Assembly (NCBI GenBank): GCA_963082975.1
Contig: OY720344.1
Span: 86,366,107 to 86,430,106, forward strand
Length of the DNA: 64,000 bases
From: Labia minor
Taxonomy: Eukaryota; Arthropoda; Insecta; Dermaptera; Spongiphoridae
Direction of reading: 5' to 3'
Below are positions 22,434 to 32,711 of this stretch, in pieces. The notes below the pieces were generated by a model, which was given only the letters and a program-made list of their open reading frames with translations, ran no database searches and was not told the DNA's origin. Numbering within the stretch: position 1 is the stretch's first letter; each line of letters opens with the position of its first letter. The position numbers and the translations under genes are program-made.

Positions 22434-23735
22434 ATGTCAACCAATGAAAGTGATCAATCCTTATACAGTGGAAATGCAAAACGAAGGGAGCCATTTCATA
22501 GTGAACTTCTTAACAATGATACGGGATTTTTCTCAAAACCACCACAGGGAACTGAAAGGAATGGTCGTACTGACAATGTTGATCCTGCGGCTTCTGGACC
22601 CAAGGGGAGTGAGAAAAGCCAACGAAACCGTATGTTAAACAACCATTTTAAGAAATTAACAGCTGACTTCTTAAAAATATTCGCAGAAAAACTTAACGAT
22701 AGTTCCCGGAAAATAGGGCTTCCACTTAATTTTGACATTCCAAAATTGGGAAATGAAATTGATTTAAAGTTAGATGAAATAGAGAAAAATTCGAGAGATC
22801 AGGCTAGTAAGTTGGAGAATGTCAGGTCCGGAGTTAAAAATGAAGTTAATGATAGTCTTAATATTAATAATAGTAATAATAATTCTTTTAATCCGTCTTC
22901 AGTAAATTTAAATAATAAAACTTTTGATACCGTAAATGAAATTGATAATAAGAATTATGATAGTGTTAAAATTAATATAAAAAATAGTTCTTGTCTGTCT
23001 TCTGTAAATTTAAATAATGAAAATTTTATTACAGTAAGTGAATTTGAAAATAAGAATAATGATAGTGTTAATATTAATAATGATAAAAATTCGTCTTGTC
23101 CGTCTAATATAAAATTAAATGAAAAAACTGTTGATCCAATAATAGAAATTAATAATGTTAATAATAGTAGTATGAATTGTCCTGATAGTGTGTGTATGTC
23201 TCAAGTCGTTCTGTCTGTAAAAAAAAAGCCATCAGTAACTGAAACCGAGCCTGAAATTAGCCAACGAAAAGATCTCTCAAATAAAAATCCTAATGAACCT
23301 CTCCAGCAGTTTAACAATGAAAAACTGTCAATAAAAGTAACTAAAAACATACCTGCGGATACTGTCAATCTTACGTCCCATCATAGTCAAAATAAATTAA
23401 TAAATGAAATTCTGTCTGACTCAAGTCTTTTAACAAATAGAAATAAAAAAAATGCTATGTCCCAACGTTTAAATGCAATAATTAATGAACCAAATATAGA
23501 TAAGTATGTCCCGTCTCTTAGAGAAAATTATGAATTAAATAAAAGTCTGTCGTATAAAAAATATTTCTTGTTCAATAATGTCTCGTTCATGAGAGACAAA
23601 ATAATTAAATTATCCCGTCTTATCGTACCTTTGTTTTTTTCAAATTTAATAGGCCATTCATTTCTAGTTTATAATAGTCACTTTGGCATAGCCAAAAAGA
23701 AAAACAAAATGATTAACTATTCAGATTTATATTAG
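22434..23735 (+). CDS. 433-residue asparagine-rich protein of unknown family
   Basis: The ATG at 22434 is six bases after the candidate splice acceptor and opens a frame to a TAG at 23735. Residues ~1-70 are polar (MSTNESDQSLYSGNAKRREP...). Residues ~70-125 are predicted helical with FKKLTADFLKIFAEKLND and LKLDEIEKNSRDQ, possibly a coiled-coil oligomerisation region. Residues ~140-250 contain three imperfect ~35-residue repeats of the form SSVNLNN...VNEI.NKN.DSV.INN. The C-terminus is basic (KKYFLFNNVSF to HFGIAKKKNKMINYSDLY). There is no zinc knuckle, protease, RT or integrase motif. As the only ORF of the element it could be a divergent Gag or a captured host gene; I cannot tell which. The uninterrupted frame in a young element suggests it is or was recently expressed. 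Confidence 0.75.
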   Translation: MSTNESDQSLYSGNAKRREPFHSELLNNDTGFFSKPPQGTERNGRTDNVDPAASGPKGSEKSQRNRMLNNHFKKLTADFLKIFAEKLNDSSRKIGLPLNFDIPKLGNEIDLKLDEIEKNSRDQASKLENVRSGVKNEVNDSLNINNSNNNSFNPSSVNLNNKTFDTVNEIDNKNYDSVKINIKNSSCLSSVNLNNENFITVSEFENKNNDSVNINNDKNSSCPSNIKLNEKTVDPIIEINNVNNSSMNCPDSVCMSQVVLSVKKKPSVTETEPEISQRKDLSNKNPNEPLQQFNNEKLSIKVTKNIPADTVNLTSHHSQNKLINEILSDSSLLTNRNKKNAMSQRLNAIINEPNIDKYVPSLRENYELNKSLSYKKYFLFNNVSFMRDKIIKLSRLIVPLFFSNLIGHSFLVYNSHFGIAKKKNKMINYSDLY

Positions 23736-23835
23736 AAAAATTTAATTAAAATTGTAAAGTCTGTTTTCAATGCATATATTGTCTGTTAAAAAATTAAGTA
23801 TCCGCAAGAGTAACTATATCAGACCCTTTTCCATG

Positions 23836-23876
<41 letters not shown>

Positions 23877-25329
23877 AAAAATATTAATTTAAACAAAGTT
23901 CCCCTAATTAACCAGAATTTTTGGAGAGTTCAACCGTAGAATTTTAAAATTGATTCAGGAATAGATATAGGATTTTTTACTCTCTCTCTTTAAATAATAT
24001 GAAACGTTGAAGTGTCAAGATAGAAGGATGTACGAAAAAGTTTAGTTAAAAAAGTAATTTATGATTATTGATTCTTTATTTGTTAGGGAAATGGTTAGGA
24101 AAAATATGAAATGATTACAGTAGAATGGATATTGAAAAATTAAAGAAATGGAATTCTAAGTATATTATTTTAAGAGTTTAGTGAATTTATAGATGTATTT
24201 TTATTTTTATTTTTTTTATATAAAGAAGAAATGGTAAAAAAATTATAATTAAACTGAATGAAAATCAAATGTCTTTTTAGTCGCAGTATTTCTCAATGGG
24301 TCATGAGTTGCAGGCGTTAATATTGTTCGTATAAATATCCAATAGAGAGAGCCTAAATTTGTTTTAAAGATTAGTTTTGAAATATAAATGGAATAGAGGT
24401 TTCTAATTGTTTTGTCATTGTTTTATGAGGATTGGTAAATTTCATTGGAAAATGATGTGTCTGTTTAAAAAAATTATATATAAAAAAAATTAATTGTCAT
24501 TAAAATTGGAAAATTATGTACTTATAAAATGATAGAAATGTAAAATGTTGTGTTGAAACTTACAAAAAGAAAAAGTTAAATTTTTTAATTTTTTTTTTAA
24601 CTTCAAATTAGAATTAATAATATAAAAAAAAATATTTCTTAAAAAAAAAAAAAAAAACTTTTAAATTAAAATGAAATTAGTTAAAAAAAAAAAAAAAAAA
24701 AAAAATTTTTTAACTTAGAAAGATTAAAAATAAATCAAGTAATGTATTGGTAAAATTTAATTTTTTGGAAATTCACTCTGTTAAAATGAGTTTATTTTGG
24801 TTAAAAAAAAAATTTATTACTAAGAAAGATTAAAGAAATGGAAAAAAAATGATTTATAAATAAAAATTTAATATTGGAATCTCAATATTAAAATTCACTA
24901 ATAGAAAATTTCTAATGTTATTATAAGATTAAAAATTATGTTAAATTTCTATTCTTGTGAAAAGATTTAAAAAATTATTTTATGTCGATTTTCTTAATAA
25001 CTCTTTAAGTTGAATTATATAATTATAATATTTTTGTTTCTTTAAATAACCTTCAATCAACGGTTATTAATAAATTGTGTAAATAAATTTAAATAATAAA
25101 TAAATGTAAATATTTAGTTTTAAGTATAAATCAAAAAAAAAAAAAATAGAATTATCATAGTGATTATGGTTTATGTTGAACATTTCAAAACTTTAAACTG
25201 GACAAACAACCAAGTGAAAAGTGAACAAGTGTGAGTGTTAAGTGTGTTTTGTTTTTTTTAAAAAAAAAAAATTTTTTTTTAGACTACAACAATTTATATA
25301 TAAAAAAAAAAAAATTTTTTTTTAAAACC
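23736..25329. other. Non-coding 3' interior of the LTR element
   Basis: AT-rich, with an A36 run shortly after the ORF (23839-23874), further A runs near 24640-24700 and 25133-25147, and A/T runs at 25260-25325. No conserved frame. CAGTATTTCTCAATGGGTCATGAGTTGC at about 24286 resembles a hAT left end, but no partner end was found. Confidence 0.6.
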
Positions 25330-25340
25330 AACAAGGGGGA
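25330..25340 (+). other. Polypurine tract
   Basis: AACAAGGGGGA lies immediately before the TGAAG start of the 3' LTR, where the plus-strand primer of reverse transcription is expected. Confidence 0.85.
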
Positions 25341-26054
25341 TGAAGTGAAATTTTAATCATGGTGGTTCTTGTGAAAATTCTATTTATATAAAATTCCTTG
25401 AGAAACGATTTTGGAATAGTTTTTGTTAATAGGAATTTTGTGTAAAAATGGAGTGTTATCAGAAATCCCTTAAGCCGGGTCAAATAAAAACGTTCCCCGA
25501 AATCGGAACCCTCCCTGATTTGCATCCAAATTGTAAATTTCATTGGGTGCCTTGCGAGAAGTTAGGAGAAGAGAGGGGAAGAGCTAGCCGCAGGCAAGCG
25601 GTTGCCGAGGCAGTCGCCAAAGAGGAGTCCAAAAAGAGGGTCGACACGTGGAGTTCAGGACAAAGGGTCCTGAAGGAGAGGACAGGTGAAGCAGAGTCCT
25701 GAAGCATGGGCTGAGGACATCTTTAAATCGGACCGAAGCCCAATATCACCCGGTCCAGCGCTGTTTCTCTCCAGGACTACCAGTTCACGCTGCCTTCACC
25801 AGTTCTCATCACATCGCTATCATACAACTCTCCACCCTTCCAGAAAGAAACACCCTGAAGTTGGATTTATCAAGTCACAAAGTGCTACCATTACACCCTT
25901 ATTGCGACCAAACACACCTAAATTTAATCCATCTAACCGATTCTTTTATATATCTATACAACACACATAAATTTAAATAAAATGTTCAAAATTTTGATTT
26001 TATAAAAATTCTCTTATTTACTAAAATACCTTACTGCCCCAAAATATCACTTCA
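25341..26054 (+). repeat. 3' LTR
   Basis: 714 bp, the same sequence as 21052-21766 except for one A fewer before ATGGAG. It contains the duplicate of the LTR ORF at 25448-25702. The flank after TCACTTCA is a TA run. Confidence 0.95.
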
Positions 26055-26839
26055 ATATATATATATAACGCGGTTAAAATAATAAATTAAAATAAATAAT
26101 CTTTGGTTTTATAAAATTATCACGTTAATCTAACAACGATAAAATGAATAATAAATATTTTATATGAAAATGACAAAGACAAGATTTTTAAACTTAATTT
26201 AATCTTATTTTAATCTCTTAATAAAGAAAAAAATATATTTTTTTATTTTAAATTTAAAAATTCACATTTAATACGAGTATTTATATGAAAATAAACAATA
26301 TGCTGTTTAGCAAATTTTTTTTGTCTTTATTTAATATTAATATTATTCTTAAAATAATAAATAACAAAATGATTTTTTATAGAATTTTATTAATATTTAT
26401 TTTTATATAAACATATTAATAATAATAAAAAAATATATTTTTTTTTAAATAATGAATTTAATTTATAAAAAACCTATTGTGGGTATATATACTCTTTTAT
26501 CAATATAATAATATATTTCAAATTCAGCTTTGGTCTATGGTTTAATTTAAACTGCTGGACAAAAGTGTTGCATAAAATTTAAAAATGTAATAAAATATTG
26601 TAATTTTAATTATAAAAACAATTTTTCATTTTAAATTATTTATTTATTTTATATTTACTTATAATCGTCGCAAATGAACTCTGACTAAAGGAGAAATAAG
26701 AGACTAAACATTAATTGAATTAAATTAAACAAATGCTTAATAAAACACTCATTATCCAGCTCTTCTTAATTAATGCTTTTAGTGTACTTTTCTTGTCCTA
26801 CACAATTAGATTTTCAAGTTCTATTTTATTTTTATACTT
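26055..26839. other. AT-rich DNA, possible left flank of the Tc1 element
   Basis: AACTGCTGGACAAAAGTGTTGC at about 26551-26572 resembles a Tc1-type terminus, but I found no inverted partner after 27865. Otherwise featureless AT-rich sequence. Confidence 0.45.
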
Positions 26840-26851
26840 TTAAAAATTAAC

Positions 26852-27865
26852 CTGCCCCGTAGGGGTTATTATTCTGAAGAAACTGCTATTCGAGTGGTAA
26901 CATTACACGAGGAAGCTTTAAATCAAACGATTGCTCAGAGGCTAGGAATGAATCAATCCACTGTTCTAAGAATTTTAGCACGTCACAGGGAGTCTGATAG
27001 CTACTCCCGACGCCCAGTAATGGGTCGCCCTAGAAGTACAAACCGAACAGATGAGAGATTTCTTCAGCTAAATGTCCTACGAAACAGGCCTCTCACTAGT
27101 AATCAATTACGGCATTCTATCGCTGTCGTTCGTGACGTCCATATTTCAAGTAGGACAGTTAGAAGAAGGTTAAATGAAGCAAATTTGGCTTCCAGGAGAC
27201 CGACAACTGGCCCTCTTCTTACCAGAGCCCATAGAGTTGTCAGACTTCAATACTCGTATGAACATGTCAATTGGACATTAGAAGATTGGAGACGTGTATT
27301 ATTCACAGACGAATCGAGATTCACTCTATTCTCTCCAGATGGATGGATGAGTGTATGGAGGCGACAAGGAAAGAGGTATGCAGAAGTCAACATCTCCCCA
27401 AGAGTGAGTTTTGGCGGCGGTGGGATCATGGTTTGGGGAGGCATAAGTTTTGATGGCCGTACAAAGTTGCACATTGTTAATGCTGGTACATTAAATGCCC
27501 AGAGGTATCTTAATGTTATCCAGCAATATGTTGTGCCATTTGCCAAAAGAGTCGGTGATAATTTTTTATTTATGCAAGACAACGCCAGATGTCACACTGC
27601 TCGAGTTGTACTGCAGTACCTAGAAGACGTTTCAATAAATCGTTTGGTTTCCCCACCAAGAAGTCCAGACCTAAATCCTATAGAGCATCTTTGAGACACT
27701 ATTGGAAGACGGCTCCGGCTTCGTCCAGATTGCCCTAGATCTCTCGCAGAGCTACGTCTAGCGGTTGTTGAAGAGTGGAATGGCATTTCTCAAAAGATCA
27801 TTCAAAATCTTATTGTTTCCATGCCGAGGAGGGACGGTTATCAAATCAAGAGAAGGTGTCACTAA
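26852..27865 (+). pseudogene. Tc1-like (DD34E) transposase with one nonsense codon
   Basis: The frame is open from about 26852 to a TGA at 27692-27694, then continues in the same frame to TAA at 27863-27865. The order is a helix-turn-helix ([17 protein letters not shown]), a GRPR hook (MGRPRSTNR), a second HTH ([16 protein letters not shown]), the catalytic block with [27 protein letters not shown], and [12 protein letters not shown], then [13 protein letters not shown]. The aspartate in QDN and the glutamate in IEH are separated by 34 residues, i.e. DD34E as in Tc1. The TGA replaces the tryptophan codon that normally follows EHL. CTG at 26852 sits where an initiator ATG would be expected. 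Apart from these two changes the protein looks intact, so the copy is fairly young. It would act on its own terminal repeats in the nucleus; the element is now inactive unless read through. Confidence 0.92.
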
Positions 27866-28053
27866 ATATTGACCAAAAAAAATTAGGAATTTAAAAGTAC
27901 AAGAACTTTTTTAATCGGTAATTCAAATTTACTGTTTTTACGTTATTGAGCTTTTTTTTTAATTTGTGTTAATGAACAATTTTGTACTAAATTTATTGTC
28001 TTTTTTCACCACTCTCCATAAACTAGAATTCTTTTACAACGAGTTCACAAAAA
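27866..28053. other. 3' part of the Tc1 element or flank
   Basis: T-rich and A-rich sequence after the transposase. No recognisable terminal repeat. Confidence 0.4.
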
Positions 28054-28790
28054 AAAAATAATTATAATTAATTAATTGTAATTAATTAGCGATGAATTAC
28101 TTTTAGTAACTAACTCCTTTTGTATTGCTCCGATTAATTTTTTTTCAACAGATTTTGAAACATAAATATTGATTTCAGGATTGATTTTCATTTTGAACGT
28201 ATTTAAAAATATTTCATAGCATTAAAATTAATGATGAATTCTTATTAATCAGTTGTATTGCCAATGAGGAGGGGTTTCTTCCCCTCAGATGGCATAGAGA
28301 AAAGATCTTTTTTTTTACATATGTCCCCGATAGAAAGGAAACAAAACAATAGAATAACATTTTTTTTAATTAAGACAATATATATATATATATATTAATG
28401 TATATATTTATATATATATACATTTATAAAATCTCATATTTATAAAAATTATTTATTTATAAATATAATATAATAATAATTCATTAATAACATTTACTTA
28501 ACATAAATACATAAAATCAATTTTGGAAGATTAATATATTTTTTGTTGTAAATTTTCGTATAACTTCATCTTTTCTATTTCTCTTGTTATATTAAATAAA
28601 TTTATCATATTAAAATTGCACTAAAAAGAATAAAATAATATAAATATAAAAAAAAATAAACGTTTTTCGTTGAATATGAAGCAATTCATCCATAAACTTT
28701 GTCAGGCTTAATAGAAAAATTATTTTATTCTTTTTAGTCCATTGGAAAAACGTTATTTTATAACATTTTTTTATATTTATATTATTAATA
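28054..28790 (+). repeat. Dispersed repeat family X, copy 1
   Basis: Three blocks recur elsewhere. X1 (28054-28400) contains CCAATGAGGAGGGGTTTCTTCC and is shared with 52102-52435. X2 (about 28490-28620) contains ACATAAATACATAAAATC. X3 (about 28664-28770) contains CATAAACTTTGTCAGGCTTA. All three occur inverted at 55785-56800. X3 and X2 also occur at 52440-52760, with X2 inverted. No coding sequence is conserved. Confidence 0.85.
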
Positions 28791-29534
28791 TAATAAATTG
28801 GTTATGAAAATTAATAAAACTTATCTTAATTAATAGATGAATTGAAAAATTTTATTTTTTATCATATTAATTTGTTCATTTTCCAATATTAGTTTATTAT
28901 TTATGAAGATCAAAATCATGTCAAAGGTTTATTAGTTATTGTCTTGTTTATTTATAATGAATTTAATCCTTTTTTATGTTTTGGGTGATGCTATTGAACT
29001 ACCAAAAGAAACGCTTAACAGGTATTTTATATTTTGAATTTCAAAAGGGATGTAACTCAACAGTTTGTAAAAAAAAAATATTACAAGTGCATAAGCCGTT
29101 CATAAATGCGAATGGTACCAAATAAATCGTCTAAAAGTATTTCCAAGCAAGGTTTACACTTAAAAAAACGTTTTTTGTGCATGACATATTTATAATGACA
29201 TTTTTTTCCCTAAATTAAAATTAAATTGAAAGAAACATGTTTCTTTGACGAAAGGGAGGAGGGGGTGAGGTGTGAAGAAACTTGCTCATAAATATTCAGT
29301 ATAATTCTAATGACAAAGGGAAGTAGTTTTTTTTAAATTTAGAGGTTTCAACTTGAAATAATGAATAAGATTAAATATGAGGTGGGGGCTTTGTGAAAAT
29401 GTAAAATTATATTTTAAGGGTCATTTTTGACTTTTTATATATTCTTACATTCTAGAATAGAATACATATGATTTATTAAAATTTTGTTTTGATAGCTATT
29501 CTGATCATTAAAAAAACTTTTAATTAAAATAACA
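28791..29534. other. AT-rich spacer
   Basis: No gene. A slightly purine-rich patch (GAGGAGGGGGTGAGG) lies at about 29256-29270. Confidence 0.55.
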
Positions 29535-30175
29535 TTAATAAGCTGGAGTGTCTCCACACCACTATCTCACAATTTGAATTGGATTAAATAACATATATTA
29601 TATTTAAATTAAATTTAATTATTAAATTATAAATTAAAATTAATAAATAATATTTATTAAACCAGTGCGTGTTTGGTTGGCCCTTTGTTGATAGCTCCAC
29701 GTCAACTGCTGGCGTGTGGTTTGCAGTGTTAAAAAATTAATTCTGGTACTTTCAGCGTTCAATCAAGCTGTTTTATAGCAGTTTTATACAATTTTTAATC
29801 ATGTGAAAAACTATCAAACATATATCTTTATTTTTACGGTCACTTTAAAGGAAAAAAAATAAAAACGTTGTAGGTAATGACCCACTTCCGGTTGAGCTAC
29901 ATTTCTCAAAAGTTGATAGAAAACTATGAATTTTGAATAATGCTCATGTACCAAATTGCATCATTCTAGCTCAAACCGTTTTTGCGTAATCTTGTCTACA
30001 TACATACACACACACACACACAGACACACATATACATACATACATACATACATACATACATACATTTTTCTCGACCTTGCAATTAGTGAAAATGATTCAG
30101 GGACCTTCAAACATAAAAAACTCGAAATCGAAAATTTTCGTGATCGCAATACTATCTGGCGAGATAGTAAAAATA
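29535..30175 (-). repeat. Dispersed repeat family Y, copy 2
   Basis: Inverted relative to 13468-14075. It runs from GTGTCTCCACACCACTATCTC to ACTATCTGGCGAGATAGT. It has acquired a CA/CATA microsatellite (ACACACAC... and (CATA)n at about 30003-30063) at the position where copy 1 has TGTGTGTATATGTGTATG. Confidence 0.85.
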
Positions 30176-30343
30176 GAAGATCTTTATATTTAAAAGACAG
30201 TTCTATCACATACCTCTCCTAAACAACTTATGCGATTTGGGCCATTCCAATGCCATTTGATAGCCCTCGGGCTAATCTATTAATAGCGTGAAATTCATTG
30301 CGTTTCAATTTCTTTGCATGTGAGGGCTCTCACACTGGTCCGC

Positions 30344-30547
30344 AATATATAATTAATTTACTGATTAAATTAAAATATATTTTAAATAAGAACACAAAAA
30401 TAAATGAATGTTTTATGTAATATACTGATTGAAACAAAATGGATGAAAACCTTTTACTACTTTCAACCAAATACTATGTACCACTTGGGGGTACAGGGGT
30501 GGAGCCCCCATCTATTAGTGAAGAGTGCCGAAGCCTCTGAGCAGCTA
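30344..30547 (+). mobile_element. 5'-truncated Helitron end, copy C
   Basis: The last ~200 bp match Helitron copies A and B (AATTAATTTACTGATTAAAT, AAAATGGATGAAAACC, GGGGTACAGG). They end GAGCAGCTAG (CTAG at 30544-30547) followed by T. No 5' TC end or LINE cargo is present. Confidence 0.8.
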
Positions 30548-30714
30548 GTATATATTTAAATAAAATATTTTTATTTGATATAATTGAGTTCTATACGATA
30601 TAAGATCAATCAACTCTTCTATAAGCGATTATGTTAAGAAACTCTTAGATGCCATAATACCAATTGTAATATTAATTGTCTAAACTTGATAATTATTAAT
30701 ATATGTGCCACTCG
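30548..30714. other. AT-rich spacer
   Basis: Nothing recognisable. Confidence 0.5.
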
Positions 30715-30865
30715 AAAGCCAAAGCGATTAACTCCACATTTAAAGAAACTGAGAAAATGAAGACCAAAGTTCAGTAGAAAATTCAGGTTTATTGATTACA
30801 GAAAAATGAATGTATATTGCATTGCTTATTAAGATTATCAAGTTCATTATTCACTTCATATGTTG
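30715..30865. repeat. Direct repeat family W, copy 1
   Basis: Shares ATTAACTCCACAT, CAGGTTTATTGATTACAGAA-type sequence and ATATTGCATTGC...TTAAGATTATC with 31836-31980, about 1.1 kb downstream in the same orientation. Function unknown. Confidence 0.7.
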
Positions 30866-31173
30866 CAGATTACCTTACCTTACATTACATTACATTACTG
30901 GCACAATTTTAAAAATTGAAGTTAATCGGTTTGGCTTCTGAGTGGCACATATAATATATATTTCTATCAATATATTATTTATACAAATAATATACATACT
31001 CGTAAATTATGATTTTTTTAAAAAAACGTCAGAATGTCTCATTTATATATAATTAATCATCATATTCATTTACTCATATTTTTATATCAACATCAATATA
31101 TATATATATATACTTATATAAATATATATATAAGGGAGAGAGAGAGGAAAATGAAATCCATATACCTATTATA

Positions 31174-31419
31174 TTATACATAGATCGTATTTGTGATATA
31201 TCTAATTATTTTTAAAAATAAAATAAATAAATAAATCCCTAAAATGATGGAAAGTAGTGAAAATAATATGGCAAACAAAATAGATAGATGCCCTTTAATT
31301 ACGTTAATAAAATCTGAAACTGACATTCCATCAATCAAAAATGTTAATGGGTAGACATAATACTTATATTCTGCAGGTGTCACATATCTGATTGGGTGGA
31401 AACTGGGAGTTTGGATCAT
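31174..31419 (-). CDS. Hypothetical 81-residue membrane ORF or exon
   Basis: A minus-strand ATG frame whose N-terminal half is hydrophilic and not low-complexity (MIQTPSFHPIRYVTPAEYKY, then LTFLIDGMSVSDFINVIKG). The second half has one long hydrophobic stretch (ILFAILFSLLSIILGIYLFI). It is placed between the two family W repeats. No family recognised. The ordered N-terminus is less random-looking than most frames in this window, so an exon is possible, but the hydrophobic half is also what AT-rich DNA encodes by chance. Confidence 0.25.
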   Translation of the reverse strand: MIQTPSFHPIRYVTPAEYKYYVYPLTFLIDGMSVSDFINVIKGHLSILFAILFSLLSIILGIYLFILFLKIIRYITNTIYV

Positions 31420-31835
31420 AATACATATGTATATAAAAATTTATGTAAACTCAATCTCTAAAAAAACTTAGATTAATATCCATGAAAAATGACCTTGTCA
31501 TAAGATAAAATTAAGCAAATATGATAATCGTTATCCAAAATAATGATAACAAAATATATTAGTTTAAATAAGATCAACGAAAATTTGAATTTATAATTAT
31601 TCATAGAAATGTTTTAATTTAATTTTGAGTAGATTGTGATGTAACAAATCAATGTTGCAATCATTTATAAAATATATTTTTAATTATTTAAAAATATGAA
31701 TTGAGTGGTTATATATAGTGAAACAAGCTGCTTAGCTTCATAATTAAATGATAGTTTTACGTATTCATGGAGCAAGTTCTGGTGCAACGAATTTAGTCCA
31801 TCGAAAACAATTTGCTCACGATTTACACTATATGT

Positions 31836-31980
31836 GCCATTAACTCCACATATAAACAAACTGAGAAAACGAAGCCCAAAGTTCACAGCTTGTATAAAAT
31901 TCAGGGTTACTGATTACAGAAAAATGTATATTGCATTGCAATATTAAGATTATCTAGTTCATTGTTCACTTCATTTAAGT
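31836..31980. repeat. Direct repeat family W, copy 2
   Basis: See 30715-30865. Here the word is CCATTAACTCCACATATAAA. The antisense frame 31680-31886 that overlaps it is probably spurious. Confidence 0.7.
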
Positions 31981-32085
31981 TTTATTTGTAAAGAACATAT
32001 TGTATAACTATTGTATATATTATCTTATTGTCCTTGTATTTGTTTTTTTTTTTTATATTATTTTGTTACACTCTATAAAATGATT

Positions 32086-32122
<37 letters not shown>

Positions 32123-32711
32123 CTATCAAATATCAATCAATAATAACGATGTAGTTATTTTATCGGTGACATGTTTACCGATTGATGTTAAAGTGTCAAT
32201 ATCTCTATGTTAACTTTTGACATCTAGTCTTGGTTTAATTATTTGAACACATCTCCTTTACTCGTATTAATTGAATAAATGTTTTGGTTATATATCGGAA
32301 AGCAAGTAATTAAGATTCTGACATTAGCACATGACCTGTTGCTTTTGGTAACGAATTGACTACTTGAGAAAATATTTTGCTTTATAGATGAAAATAAATT
32401 TAAACAAGACCAGAAATGAACTTGAAAATTCAGAGAAAGCGTATAGTAGTGAAACATATTGAGGTAGTTAATAACTTTATCATTAATTATTTTGATGTTA
32501 CATTATCGATGTCGTTATTATAAATGCGAGCTAGTAACAGTAATAAATTAAGGATATACAGTGTATTATCTGCATAAGTCAGAAATAATTAAGGATTAAT
32601 TAAAATTAATTTTATAATAAAAAAACGTTAAAGTGCGAATAAAACACTATATAATATAATTTAGTGATTTTAATTTAAGTTTTACAAATATTTTTTTTAT
32701 ACTTTATATAT
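31981..32711. other. AT-rich spacer with TA microsatellite
   Basis: TA run at about 32090-32121. No gene seen. Confidence 0.6.

Larger units (their letters stand above)
21052..26054 (+). mobile_element. Young pol-less LTR retrotransposon with N-rich ORF
   Basis: Two direct LTRs (21052-21766 and 25341-26054) begin TGAAGTGA and end TCACTTCA. By eye they differ by one A in a homopolymer, implying a very recent insertion. A primer-binding site follows the first LTR and a polypurine tract (AACAAGGGGGA) precedes the second. The 3.6 kb interior holds one substantial ORF (22434-23735), no protease, RT, RNase H or integrase, and many long A and T runs (for example A43 at 21816-21858 and A36 at 23839-23874). 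It must use enzymes from another element. No clear 5 bp target duplication is visible in the TA-rich flanks. Confidence 0.92.

Noticed and set aside
24263..24330. Intact hAT element
   Set aside because: CAGTATTTCTCAATGGGTC resembles a left end but no right end with inverted sequence was found.
29956..30222. ORFs rich in HTHTH and YIHTY residues
   Set aside because: They translate a CA/CATA microsatellite within repeat family Y.
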